From Xanthobacter tagetidis (lineage in GTDB: Bacteria > Pseudomonadota > Alphaproteobacteria > Rhizobiales > Xanthobacteraceae), in contig NZ_RCTF01000014.1 in NCBI RefSeq assembly GCF_003667445.1, positions 62,001 through 126,000 on the forward strand: DNA of 64,000 nucleotides, written 5' to 3'. Under the pieces are notes generated by a model. That model saw only the letters and a program-made list of their open reading frames with translations, was not told the origin of the DNA and did not search any database. Positions 44,087 to 55,872 of this stretch are shown here, piece after piece. Position numbers and translations under genes: made by a program. Numbering within the stretch: position 1 is the first letter of the stretch; each line of letters begins with the position of its first letter.

Positions 44087-44413
44087 ATGGCGATCTGGTC
44101 GGGCTACGGCTTCGTTACCGCGGCGACGTTCGCGCTCTGCCTCGTCGTGTCGCCCATGCTCGGGCCGCTGCTCGGCGTCGAGGACAATCTGCGTCTGGCC
44201 ACCGGCCTGCTGGCGGCCTCGATCGCAAACTGGGTGGTCGGGCGCGGCCTCAATGCACCGGAGAAAGCGCGCGTGCGGGTCGATCTCCGCACCGGGCAGC
44301 TTCGGCTGGAGCAGAACCCGCACGCGCTGCTGGGCGTGCCCATGCAATACTGGTCGCCCATCGGCATCGCGACCATGCTGGTGCTGCTGATCGGCAGCGC
44401 GCATGCAGGATAA
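44087..44413 (+). CDS. Small membrane protein
   Basis: Predicted 108-residue inner-membrane protein. Two hydrophobic helices (about 3-28 and 38-52) and one at the C-terminus (about 88-105) flank a charged middle segment of about 25 residues with an acidic-basic pattern (APEKARVRVDLRTGQL). A GGGGG run just upstream could serve as the ribosome site; a GTG two codons earlier is an alternative start. It lies between the lipoprotein and greA; function is unknown. Confidence 0.6.
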   Translation: MAIWSGYGFVTAATFALCLVVSPMLGPLLGVEDNLRLATGLLAASIANWVVGRGLNAPEKARVRVDLRTGQLRLEQNPHALLGVPMQYWSPIGIATMLVLLIGSAHAG

Positions 44414-44526
44414 GGCGGCCGGGGCCGGGGCGGCTCAAGCGAGGTTCTGCGCACGCTTTTGCGCAAGGCCGGAAAGGCGCTCCGCCCGCCGCCGCGCCTG
44501 ATGGGGCGGGCGGGGGCGGTGCCCGC

Positions 44527-45000
44527 TCACCCCCAGCGCACGCCGACGATCTCGAACGAGCGTGCGCCCTTGGGCGTGACCACCTCGACGGTCGCGCCCT
44601 TCTGCTTGCCGATCAGGGCCCGCGCCATGGGGGAGGAGATGGAGATGCGGCCGGCCTTGGCGTCGGCTTCGCTGTCGCCGACGATCTGCCAGACCTTCTC
44701 TTCCTCGGTGTCCTCGTCCACCAGCGTCACGGTGGCGCCGAACTTGACCACGTCGCCGGAGAGTTTGGAGACGTCGATCACCTCGGCGCGGGAGAGCTTG
44801 TCCTCGAGTTCCGCGATGCGGCCCTCATTGAGCGACTGCTGCTCCTTGGCGGCGTGGTATTCGGCATTCTCGGAGAGGTCGCCATGGGCGCGCGCCTCGG
44901 AGATGGCCGTGATGATGCGCGGGCGCTCCACCTGCTGACGCTGCTTCAGCTCTTTTTCGAGGGCGGCATAGCCTGCCGCCGTCATGGGGATCTTCTCCAT
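44527..45000 (-). CDS. greA: Transcription elongation factor GreA
   Basis: Rescues backtracked RNA polymerase by stimulating transcript cleavage. The 157-residue length is typical. The N-terminal coiled coil spans residues 10-75 with the tip acids [13 protein letters not shown], which reach the polymerase active site. The C-terminal FKBP-like domain ends SFEIVGVRW. It is the next minus-strand gene after carB, with a leader of about 250 bases between them. Confidence 0.96.
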   Translation of the reverse strand: MEKIPMTAAGYAALEKELKQRQQVERPRIITAISEARAHGDLSENAEYHAAKEQQSLNEGRIAELEDKLSRAEVIDVSKLSGDVVKFGATVTLVDEDTEEEKVWQIVGDSEADAKAGRISISSPMARALIGKQKGATVEVVTPKGARSFEIVGVRWG

Positions 45001-45246
45001 GGGTCCTTTCCAGACCTCCTGAACCTGTGGCCGTCGGTCCGCCCGCTGGGGCGGCGCCGTCCGGACTGTCGCGCCGGTCCGCCGCGTTGCGCCGGACCGC
45101 CGCCATGCCGTCATGCCTCCCGGTGCCGTCCGCAGCCGCGCCCTGAGGGCCATCCGCGCTCCGGATCCGCCGGAGAGGCCCGGCACATATGAAGGCGCGC
45201 GCGGCCGGATTTGATCCCGCCCGCGCCCGCCGAAAAAGCCGACGGC

Positions 45247-48609
<3,363 letters not shown>

Positions 48610-48702
48610 GTTTTCCCGGCGCTCGTTCCACGTTCGCCCGTGCTGCGAGGCTCCGTCCCGAAAACCGGCATGCGCTTTCCGGGTGGTTCGCGCCTCGGGC
48701 GC

Positions 48703-48729
48703 AAAAAAAGGGCCGCGGGTCGCGCGCCC
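48703..48729 (-). terminator. Intrinsic-terminator-like hairpin in the carB leader
   Basis: On the minus strand a GC-rich stem (GGGCGCGCG with CGCGGCCC, imperfect) is followed by a run of seven T. It lies 94 bases upstream of the carB start, with no other minus-strand gene behind it, which suggests attenuation of carB rather than termination of a neighbour. Confidence 0.45.
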
Positions 48730-48895
48730 CTCATCGTTAGGCTCGATCACCGCCCCGTGGGGCGGCGCGTGCGGGCAGAGCGGCGCTCCAGCGACGAAAT
48801 ATCCCTTGGCCCGGCACGCTGATGGGCTTCCTTAGACCATAATTCCGGGTGACGGAAGACGCCTTCCATTTCCTGCCCGCCGGGAGCGGCCCCAC

Positions 48896-49321
48896 ATGGC
48901 ATCCATGGTCCACGACGTGATTCGGCGCTACCAGCCGCTGATCCGGCAGGTGATCTCGTTCGCCGGCGCGGGCGGGGCGGCCGCGGTGGGCCATTTCTCG
49001 ACGCTGGCGGCACTGGTGGAACTCGACCTCGCCGGGCCGGTGCGTGCGTCCGCCTGCGGCTTTCTCGTGGGCGGTGTGATCTCCTACGTGCTGAACCGCC
49101 GCTTCACCTTCAACGCCACGCGCTCCCATGTGGGGGCGGTGCCGCGCTTCATCGCGGTTGCCGGGGTCGCCTTCGTGCTGAACGCCTTCCTGATGGACCT
49201 TCTGGTGCACCGGCTGGGCCTGTTCTACCTTTTGGCGCAGGTAATCACCACGGGCTTGGTGCTCATCTGGACCTTCTCCGCCTACCGCATCTGGGCGTTC
49301 CGCCACGCGCCGGAGGGGTGA
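48896..49321 (+). CDS. GtrA-like membrane protein
   Basis: Predicted four-helix inner-membrane protein of 141 residues, of the GtrA/DPMS family that carries or flips polyprenyl-linked sugars. The N-terminus QVISFAGAGGAAAVGHFSTL and the loop SYVLNRRFTFN (family signature) are clear; helices span about 25-45, 55-72, 82-103 and 112-132. GGGAG lies upstream of the ATG. It is divergent from carB and convergent with the methyltransferase. A partner glycosyltransferase is not adjacent. Confidence 0.85.
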   Translation: MASMVHDVIRRYQPLIRQVISFAGAGGAAAVGHFSTLAALVELDLAGPVRASACGFLVGGVISYVLNRRFTFNATRSHVGAVPRFIAVAGVAFVLNAFLMDLLVHRLGLFYLLAQVITTGLVLIWTFSAYRIWAFRHAPEG

Positions 49322-49324
49322 ACC

Positions 49325-50020
49325 TCAGCGCAGGCGGAAGGCCTGGAACGCCATGCGGTTCTGGTTGTGCCCGACATTGGGCTTGACGCGGCTCGCTGGC
49401 AGCCGCGCCGCCTCCAGCAGGCGCAGCATCTCCTCTTCCTCGTAGACGGTGAGGCCCAGTTCGCTGCGCAGCTTGCGGTAGGGCGAGACGGCGTTGCGCG
49501 CGAGGCCCACCAGCGCCGCCAGCAGGAAGCCTTCCTTGGAAGCGAAGGTGAGCAGCGCCGCCGCATCCTTCGCCATGCCCACACTCGGCGGGATGACGTC
49601 CGCCAGCAGCAGGCTGCCGCCCTTGACCAGCAGGCGCCGCCAGCCGGCCAAAAGGTCCGGCAGGTCGGCCTTGGGAATATACTGCAGCACCGAGTTGACG
49701 ATGATCAGGCGGAAGCTGCCGTCCGGCAGCGCCGCCACTTCCTCGGGGGAGAGCACCGCGATCTTCGGATTGCCGGCATGGCGCGCCTTGAGCGCCGCGC
49801 GCACCGTGGGCGCGGCGTCGCACAGCACCAGCTGTCCGCACTGCTCCGCAAGGCAGGGGGCCGACAGCGCCTCGCCGCACCCGAAGTCGAGAATGCGGGC
49901 ATCCGGCGCCGGGACGAACCGGGCGAGATCGGCGGCAATGCGCAGATAGTGCACCGCCTTGTGATGCCCGTTCACATAGACGGCATTCGCGGCGTCCCAG
50001 AAAGAGATCCAACTTGCCAT
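49325..50020 (-). CDS. Class I SAM-dependent methyltransferase
   Basis: Predicted 231-residue methyltransferase. SAM motif I is ILDFGCGEALSAPCLA and post-I has CDAA; motif II/III is the LIIVNSVLQYIPKADL block, followed by a C-terminal VKGGSLLLADV strand. ATG 50020 is chosen because GGGGG lies seven bases upstream; the frame is open further upstream. The second half has a DUF-like segment (YEEEEMLRLLEAARLPA). It may methylate a sugar or lipid, as GtrA is next door. The substrate is unknown. Confidence 0.8.
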   Translation of the reverse strand: MASWISFWDAANAVYVNGHHKAVHYLRIAADLARFVPAPDARILDFGCGEALSAPCLAEQCGQLVLCDAAPTVRAALKARHAGNPKIAVLSPEEVAALPDGSFRLIIVNSVLQYIPKADLPDLLAGWRRLLVKGGSLLLADVIPPSVGMAKDAAALLTFASKEGFLLAALVGLARNAVSPYRKLRSELGLTVYEEEEMLRLLEAARLPASRVKPNVGHNQNRMAFQAFRLR

Positions 50021-50281
50021 TAGCGCGCCCCCGATGCGCGGCCGCTTGTGGCACAGGACGGGGTCGACCTCACGCGAAAAGACGAAGTCCGGGCGATTGC
50101 GCAGCGTCCCCGCCGCCGATGCAGTGCCGGTCATGCATGCACTCGTTCCATTTTCAGCATGACATAAAAGGCAGCAATCTGCATACAATTAGACCACTCA
50201 GCTACCGTTGCGGCAGCGTTTTGGCGTCGCCATAACTCTTTGCTGCAAAGCAAAAATCGACGCTCGGCGTTCTTGGCATCC

Positions 50282-50309
50282 TTGTTGCAAACCTTTGGGT
50301 CGGCAACAA
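50282..50309 (+). promoter_or_regulatory. Inverted repeat before the ABC transporter operon
   Basis: TTGTTGC and GCAACAA are arranged as a seven-base inverted repeat with a 14-base spacer directly before the AGGAG ribosome site. It could be an operator for a regulator of the operon or a leader hairpin. The surrounding stretch from about 50140 is locally AT-rich and likely holds the promoter. Confidence 0.45.
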
Positions 50310-50320
50310 AGGAGACGCCG

Positions 50321-51100
50321 ATGGCGCCCAAAGTTCAGCTTCGCCTGAACGGCATCCGCAAGAGCTTTCCCGGCAAGTCCGAGCCGGTCAAAGTGCTCGA
50401 TGGCCTGACGTTCGATATCCATGAGAAGGACTTCGTCAGCATCATCGGCCCGTCGGGCTGCGGGAAGACAACTGTATTCAATGTGATCGCCGGTCTCGCC
50501 GAGCCGGACGAGGGCATGCTGCTCTATCGCGGGCAGGAGGTGGAGAACCTGCGCGGCCGCGTCGGCTACATGATGCAGAAGGACCTGCTCTTTCCCTGGC
50601 TCACCGTGCTGGACAACGTCCTGCTCGGCCTCGACGCCAAGGGCGTGAGCCCGGCCGAGGCGCGCGACACGGCGCGCGAATACATCTCCACCTTCGGGCT
50701 CTCGGGGTTCGAGAACGCCTATCCGAAGATGCTCTCCGGCGGCATGCGCCAGCGCGCCGCGCTGATCCGCACGCTGGTGCTGGACCCCGACATCCTGCTG
50801 CTCGACGAGCCGTTCTCCGCGCTCGACTACCAGACGCGCCTCTATCTGGAGGCGGTGCTGCTGGAGGCGGTGGAGACCTTCAACAAGACCGTGATCCTCG
50901 TCACCCACGACATCGACGAGGCGGTGGCGCTGTCGAAGCGCGTCGTGGTCCTGAGCCACCGGCCCACCACGGTGAAGAGCGTGCACGACATCGACCTCTC
51001 CGAGCGCTCGCCCATCGCGGCCCGCTCCGATCCGCGCTTCTCGGGCTACTTCCACACCCTGTGCGCCGAACTCGACATCCAGACGAGGGCCACCGCATGA
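50321..51100 (+). CDS. ABC transporter ATP-binding protein (NrtD/SsuB/TauB type)
   Basis: Energises an ABC importer of the nitrate/sulfonate/taurine family. Walker A is GPSGCGKTT at 43-51, the signature LSGGMRQ at 138-144, Walker B ILLLDEPF at 158-165, and the switch His is in LVTHDIDEA. 259 residues. AGGAG lies eight bases before the ATG. The stop overlaps the permease start (ATGA), so it is the first gene of a three-gene operon. The substrate may be nitrogenous, judging from the adjacent amidase. Confidence 0.93.
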   Translation: MAPKVQLRLNGIRKSFPGKSEPVKVLDGLTFDIHEKDFVSIIGPSGCGKTTVFNVIAGLAEPDEGMLLYRGQEVENLRGRVGYMMQKDLLFPWLTVLDNVLLGLDAKGVSPAEARDTAREYISTFGLSGFENAYPKMLSGGMRQRAALIRTLVLDPDILLLDEPFSALDYQTRLYLEAVLLEAVETFNKTVILVTHDIDEAVALSKRVVVLSHRPTTVKSVHDIDLSERSPIAARSDPRFSGYFHTLCAELDIQTRATA

Positions 51101-51978
51101 GCCGGATGACGGAGACCGCCATGACCAAGCCAGGCGCCGCCGCCCCTGCCGCGAAGAAGAGCGTTGCGGCCCGCCGCCGGTCGCGCGGCAACGCGCTCGA
51201 TTCCACCCTGGGGCGCTCGGCGCTCCAGATTCTCGCCGTGGTCGGCTTCTTCCTCCTGTGGGAGGTGGCGGTGGACATCGGCTGGGCCAACGCCTTCCTG
51301 GTGGGCCAGCCGAGCGGCATCCTCGGCGTCCTGGTCTCCTCGATCGCCGACGGCTCGCTGTTCGTCGATGCCGGCTACACCGTGTTCGAGGCGCTGCTGG
51401 GCTTCGCCTTCGGCACCGTGATCGGCTCCCTGATCGGCCTGTCGCTCTGGTACTCGGTGTTCGTCGCCCGCCTCACCGAGCCCTTCATCGCCGCCATCAA
51501 TTCGGTGCCGAAGATCGCGCTCGCGCCGATCATCATCCTGTGGTTCGGCACCGGGCTGACCTCGAAGGTGGCGCTCGCGGTGTCGCTCACCGCCATCGTC
51601 GCGCTCATCACCGCCTACCAGGCCGCCAAGGACGCGGACAAGGACCTTCAGGCCCTTCTGTTCTCCATGGGCGCGGACAAGCACCGCATCTTCAAGAAGG
51701 TGATCGTGCCGTCCACGCTGCCGGCCATCATCGCCACCTTCCGCATCAATATCGGCTTCGCGCTGGTGGGCGCGGTGGTGGGGGAATTCATCTCCTCCCA
51801 GCACGGCCTCGGCCACCTGATCTACACCGCCTCCAGCCTCTACGACCTCAACTCGGTCTGGGCCGGCCTGTTCGTGCTGATGCTGGTGGGCTTCGTCTTC
51901 TACCACCTGGTGGAACTCACCGAGCGCTGGCTGCTGCCGTGGAAGCAGGAGCAGCACTCCACCCAGATCAACGTCTGA
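51097..51978 (+). CDS. ABC transporter permease (SsuC/NrtB type)
   Basis: Predicted inner-membrane permease of 293 residues with six helices after a charged, Ala/Lys-rich N-terminus. The cytoplasmic EAA loop, with the family's GADKHRIFKKVIVPSTLPAI, contacts the ATPase. The order helix, IALAPIIILWFGTG, EAA loop is typical of the nitrate/taurine/sulfonate class. The start ATG overlaps the preceding stop. It is the second gene of the operon. Confidence 0.93.
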   Translation: MSRMTETAMTKPGAAAPAAKKSVAARRRSRGNALDSTLGRSALQILAVVGFFLLWEVAVDIGWANAFLVGQPSGILGVLVSSIADGSLFVDAGYTVFEALLGFAFGTVIGSLIGLSLWYSVFVARLTEPFIAAINSVPKIALAPIIILWFGTGLTSKVALAVSLTAIVALITAYQAAKDADKDLQALLFSMGADKHRIFKKVIVPSTLPAIIATFRINIGFALVGAVVGEFISSQHGLGHLIYTASSLYDLNSVWAGLFVLMLVGFVFYHLVELTERWLLPWKQEQHSTQINV

Positions 51979-52020
51979 AATCCCGATCGCTTTCGACCTT
52001 CCCCCTACCGGAGATTGCCC

Positions 52021-52995
52021 ATGTCGTTTGTGCGCAAACTGAAGATGGCCTCGCTCGCCGCGGCGCTCGCGTTCGCCGCCGGCACCGCGCCCGCGGCCGC
52101 GCAGAACAAGAAGGTGGTGCTCTCGCAGGCCTTCCAGTCGATGCTGTATCTGCCGCTCTACGTGGCCCTCAACAAGGGCTACTTCGAGAAGGAGGGCCTC
52201 GATCTCACCAAGGAGACCGCCGGCTCGCCCACCGCCGCGCTCTCGGCGGTGATCTCCGGCAGCGCCCAGTTCTCGCTGCACGGCCCCGAATGGACCGCCA
52301 TCGCCGCCGAGAAGGGCGCCCCGGTCTTCATCATGGCGAACGTGGTCAACGGCGCGGCGGTGTGGATCGCCGCCGCCCCGGACTTCAAGTATGAGAGCCC
52401 GAAGGACCTCAAGGGCCAGAAGGTCGTCACCGGCCAGATGCCCACCACCAGCACCTCGCTCTTCATCAAGCTGCTCAAAGAGAACGGCATGAGCGAGAAG
52501 GACGTGGAGATGCTGCAGGTGCCGATCGGCTCCGAGCCCGGCCCGCTCGCCGCCGGCCAGGCCAAGCTCGCGGTGATGTACGAGCCCGGCCTCGACCAGG
52601 TGGTGGCGCGCGGCATGAAGGTGATCCTCGGCTTCCCGAAGCTCTACGGCCCCTACGCCTTCTCCTCCATCACCGCCCGAAAGGACGTGGACGCCGACCT
52701 CGCCCAGCGCGTCGCCAACGGCCTTGAGCGCGCCATGCGGTTCATGCATGCCAACGAGGCGGAGACGGTGGAGATCGCCAAGAAGGAGTTCCCGAAGCTC
52801 GATGCCGCGGTGGTGGAGGCCGCCACCAAGCGGATGCTGGCCGACGGCGTCTACCCGAAGAGCGTCGACATCACCCCCGAGGCGCTCACCGTGGGCCTCG
52901 ACACCCAGATCGCGCTCGGCAACCTGAAGGCGCAGCCGGACTACAAGACCTTCGTGGGCAAGGGCTTCATCGACAAGGCCCTGACCATCAACTGA
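52021..52995 (+). CDS. ABC transporter substrate-binding protein (NMT1/SsuA type)
   Basis: Periplasmic binding protein of 324 residues. The signal peptide ends AAA, before QNKKVVLSQAFQSMLYLPLYVALNKGYF-type opening of the NMT1/SsuA family (the YLPLYVALNKGYF block). The two lobes are complete and there is no lipobox. It is encoded 42 bases after the permease, so it is the third operon gene. The bound compound is unknown; a nitrate, sulfonate, pyrimidine-precursor or amide-like ligand are all possible. Confidence 0.9.
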   Translation: MSFVRKLKMASLAAALAFAAGTAPAAAQNKKVVLSQAFQSMLYLPLYVALNKGYFEKEGLDLTKETAGSPTAALSAVISGSAQFSLHGPEWTAIAAEKGAPVFIMANVVNGAAVWIAAAPDFKYESPKDLKGQKVVTGQMPTTSTSLFIKLLKENGMSEKDVEMLQVPIGSEPGPLAAGQAKLAVMYEPGLDQVVARGMKVILGFPKLYGPYAFSSITARKDVDADLAQRVANGLERAMRFMHANEAETVEIAKKEFPKLDAAVVEAATKRMLADGVYPKSVDITPEALTVGLDTQIALGNLKAQPDYKTFVGKGFIDKALTIN

Positions 52996-53105
52996 CCGCG
53001 CGCGCCGGCCGGCACGACCGCCGGCGTCCGTTTCCCACCGTGCGGCGCAAGGCCCGGACCCTGGCGGTCCGGGCCGTTCGCCCTGAAGCCGGATCTTTTC
53101 CAGAC

Positions 53106-54419
53106 ATGACCGAGACCTTCGCCCCCCTGGGGGTGCTCGACATCGTGCGCGCCGTCGCCGAGGGCACCCTCGATCCGCGCGCCAGCGTCGCCGCCGCCGC
53201 GGCCCGTGCGCGCGCCTGCGAGCCGGCGGTCGGCGCCTTCACCCACCTTCCCGCCATCGAGGACGCCGCTGCCGGCGCCGGGCCGCTCGCCGGCATCGCC
53301 GTGGCGGTGAAGGACCTGATCGACACCGCCGGCATGCCCACCGCCTACGGCTCGGCGATCTTCGCCGACCATGTGCCGGCCGCCGACGCGGCCGTGGTCA
53401 AGCGCCTGAAGGCGCTCTCGGCGGTGATCGTCGGCAAGACCGTGACCACGGAATTCGCCTGGCGCCATCCCGCCGGAACCCGCAACCCCTGGAATGTCGG
53501 CCACACGCCGGGCGGCTCTTCCTCCGGCTCGGCGGCGGCGGTGGCCGCAGGCGCGGCCCACGTGGCGCTCGGCACCCAGACGCTCGGCTCGGTGCTGCGC
53601 CCGGCCGCCTATTGCGGCGTGGTGGGCCTGAAGGCCTCGTTCGGCGCCGTGCCGCGCGCCGGCGTGCATCCGCTCTCCCAGTCGCTCGACCATGTGGGCC
53701 TGTTCGCCCGCGCGGTGGACGACGTCGCGCTGGTCCTGTCGCTGATCGCCGAGGGCGACGGCGCGCCTGCCTTCCCGGCCTTCCAGGTGCCGCCGGAGGG
53801 GCTCGCCCCGTTCCCGAAGCCGCGCATCGGCCTCCTCATGGGGCCGGAATGGACGCTGCTGGAGGAGGCCCAGCGCGAGACGCTGCGCGCCGCCGCCGCC
53901 GCGTTCGCCGCCGCCGGCGCGGTGGTGGAGGAGATCACGCTGCCGGACGCGTTCCAGCGACTCGGCGAGATCAACGCCACGCTGTGCGCGGCCGAGGGGG
54001 CCTACAATCTCGGCCCGCTCACCGACCGCTTCCCGGAGAAGGCCAGCGAGCGGGTGAAGGCGCTGGTGGCGTCGGGGCGGGAGGTGCCGGCGGTCGCCTA
54101 TGTGGCCGCAAGCCACGACCGGCTGGCGCTGCGCGCCGCCTTCCCGGCCGCGCTCGCGGGCTTCGACGTGCTGCTGACCGCGCCGGCCTTCGGCGAAGCG
54201 CCGGAAGGTCTCGGCAATACCGGCGACCCGGCGCTGTGCGTGCCGTGGACGACGCTCGGCGTGCCGGCCATCACGCTGCCGGCGGGCACCGGCCCGAAGG
54301 GGCTCCCGCTCGGCGTGCAGCTGGTGGCGCCGTTCGGCGAGGACCGGAAGCTGCTGCGCATCGCCAAGGCCTGCGAAATCGCCCTCGGCCGCCGCCCGGC
54401 CATCGCGCCGGTCAGCTGA
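53106..54419 (+). CDS. Amidase-signature amidase
   Basis: Hydrolyses an amide to carboxylate and ammonia. Amidase-signature enzyme of 437 residues. The catalytic triad is Lys69 in AVKDLIDT, the cis-Ser of GGSSSGS at 136-142, and the nucleophile Ser162 in LGSVLRPAAYCG. The TQTLGS stretch deviates from the standard TDTGGS. The ATG at 53106 follows the transporter operon by 110 bases on the same strand and may be co-expressed. The nitrilase gene beyond is convergent. Confidence 0.9.
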   Translation: MTETFAPLGVLDIVRAVAEGTLDPRASVAAAAARARACEPAVGAFTHLPAIEDAAAGAGPLAGIAVAVKDLIDTAGMPTAYGSAIFADHVPAADAAVVKRLKALSAVIVGKTVTTEFAWRHPAGTRNPWNVGHTPGGSSSGSAAAVAAGAAHVALGTQTLGSVLRPAAYCGVVGLKASFGAVPRAGVHPLSQSLDHVGLFARAVDDVALVLSLIAEGDGAPAFPAFQVPPEGLAPFPKPRIGLLMGPEWTLLEEAQRETLRAAAAAFAAAGAVVEEITLPDAFQRLGEINATLCAAEGAYNLGPLTDRFPEKASERVKALVASGREVPAVAYVAASHDRLALRAAFPAALAGFDVLLTAPAFGEAPEGLGNTGDPALCVPWTTLGVPAITLPAGTGPKGLPLGVQLVAPFGEDRKLLRIAKACEIALGRRPAIAPVS

Positions 54420-54429
54420 CGGCCGCCGC

Positions 54430-54459
54430 AAAAAAAAAAGGGGCCGCCGGAGCGGCCCC
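54430..54459 (-). terminator. Rho-independent terminator of the nitrilase gene
   Basis: Minus-strand GGGGCCGCTCCGGCGGCCCC hairpin followed by ten T (positions 54430-54439 read A on plus). It lies 21 bases after the nitrilase stop, a textbook intrinsic terminator. Confidence 0.9.
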
Positions 54460-54480
54460 TGTCACCGTCCCGGTCCGCCT

Positions 54481-55548
54481 TCAGAGTGCGCCGTTGACCC
54501 GCGCGAAGAGGGCGTCGTCGGCAGCGTCAGCGGCATGGGCGAGCGGGGCGGGATCGATGTCCGCCGCGTCCTGGGAGAAGTGCGCCGGCTCGCGCGGCGA
54601 GCGGTCCACCTGCAGGTGGAACACATCGAAGCGGTTGTAGTAGCCCACCACGTCGTGGAACTGCTTGGGCTCCACGCAGCGCTGGGTGTCGATGTCGGCG
54701 TAGATGATGCCCTCGTGGTCGGCGAGCACGTCGGACACCACCTCGCTGGTGGGATCGAGCACCAGCGAGATGCCGCGCGGCGAATTGTCGATGATCTCCA
54801 GGCTCGCCCGGTTCACCGAGCCGATGGCATCGCGCATGGCCGCGTCCACGAAGCCGGAAGCGACGATGTTGAACACCTTGGCCTCGAAGGCGTGGGCGCC
54901 GGCGCGGATCTCGATGGCGCGCTTGAGGTCATAGGCCCCGTCCTCGCTCGGCGGGCGGGTCGGCCAGATCGGCGGGTAGGAGGAGACGTGCACCTGCTCG
55001 CCCTGCGCCATCAGCGCATAGCGCGCCAGCGGGTTGGTGTTTTCGCCGCAGATCAGCATGCCGATGCGGCCGATCTCGGTGGGGCTGACCCTAAGGCCGC
55101 GCGCATCGCCGTTGGCCCACACCAGCTTCTCGTAGAAGGTGGGCACGAGCTTGCGGTGATGGTTCAGGATCGACCCGTCCGGACCGATCAGGATGTTGGA
55201 GTTCCAGATGCAGCCGACGCTCGCGTCCGTGCCCTCGGTGAAGCCGAGCGAGACGTGGACGCCGTGGCGGCGCGCCGCCATGCGGATGGTGCGGATGGCG
55301 GGATCGGAGAGCTTCTGCGCCTCGGCCACCAGGGCGCGGAAGAAGGCGTGATTGTAGATCGGCGCCTGCAGCGCCGCCCACACCGGAAAGCCCGGCAGGA
55401 ACGATTCGGGGAAGGCGACGAGCGCCGCGCCCGCATGGGCGGCCTCGGCGATGAGGTCGCACGCCTTTTCGGCGGTCTTCTCGGAATCGAGGAACACCGA
55501 CGAAGTGTGGCAGGCGGCGGCCTTGAAGCGCGGATAGGTGACGGTCAT
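54481..55548 (-). CDS. Nitrilase
   Basis: Hydrolyses an organic nitrile to carboxylic acid and ammonia. 355 residues, cytoplasmic. The triad is Glu48 (AFPESFLPGFP), Lys133 (HHRKLVPTFYEKLVW) and Cys167 (ICGENTNPLARY); Glu140 is the usual second Glu. The ENTNPLARYALMAQGEQVH stretch is typical of aliphatic and aryl-acetonitrile nitrilases. The start matches the family N-terminus. Expression may be controlled by the MocR regulator encoded divergently. A T-rich terminator follows. Confidence 0.93.
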   Translation of the reverse strand: MTVTYPRFKAAACHTSSVFLDSEKTAEKACDLIAEAAHAGAALVAFPESFLPGFPVWAALQAPIYNHAFFRALVAEAQKLSDPAIRTIRMAARRHGVHVSLGFTEGTDASVGCIWNSNILIGPDGSILNHHRKLVPTFYEKLVWANGDARGLRVSPTEIGRIGMLICGENTNPLARYALMAQGEQVHVSSYPPIWPTRPPSEDGAYDLKRAIEIRAGAHAFEAKVFNIVASGFVDAAMRDAIGSVNRASLEIIDNSPRGISLVLDPTSEVVSDVLADHEGIIYADIDTQRCVEPKQFHDVVGYYNRFDVFHLQVDRSPREPAHFSQDAADIDPAPLAHAADAADDALFARVNGAL

Positions 55549-55750
55549 CTTTGGCCCGGTCTCTGGACGGCGCGCAGCGCGCGGTTTCCGCCCATTAGTG
55601 AGTGAGGCCGGATGCCGGGAGAACCGCGAATCTCCGCACATCCCCCTGCACTTCTGCCCGGATGCGTCCGCCGTGCCTCCGCCGGCCCGCCGCACGCGCG
55701 CGCGGCCTCCCCCGCCGCCCATGCGATCACTTGTGCGATGCCGGCCTTGA

Positions 55751-55792
55751 AGACAAAAGTGCGTCGAAGGCAGAATTTGACTTTGTTTGTCT
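55751..55792. promoter_or_regulatory. AGACAAA...TTTGTCT dyad between nitrilase and regulator genes
   Basis: AGACAAA (55751-55757) and TTTGTCT (55786-55792) form an exact inverted repeat, with TTGACTTTG between. A similar arrangement occurs at 57996-58035. It lies about 80 bases upstream of the regulator and 200 bases upstream of the nitrilase start. Likely the regulator's binding site. The rest of 55549-55872 shows nothing else. Confidence 0.55.
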
Positions 55793-55872
55793 GGCGGCGC
55801 ACAGAGGCTTCAGCGTCATCAACTGGCGGAGCGCCGGGATGTGGCCCCGCATGAGACGAAGGGAAGCGAGGG

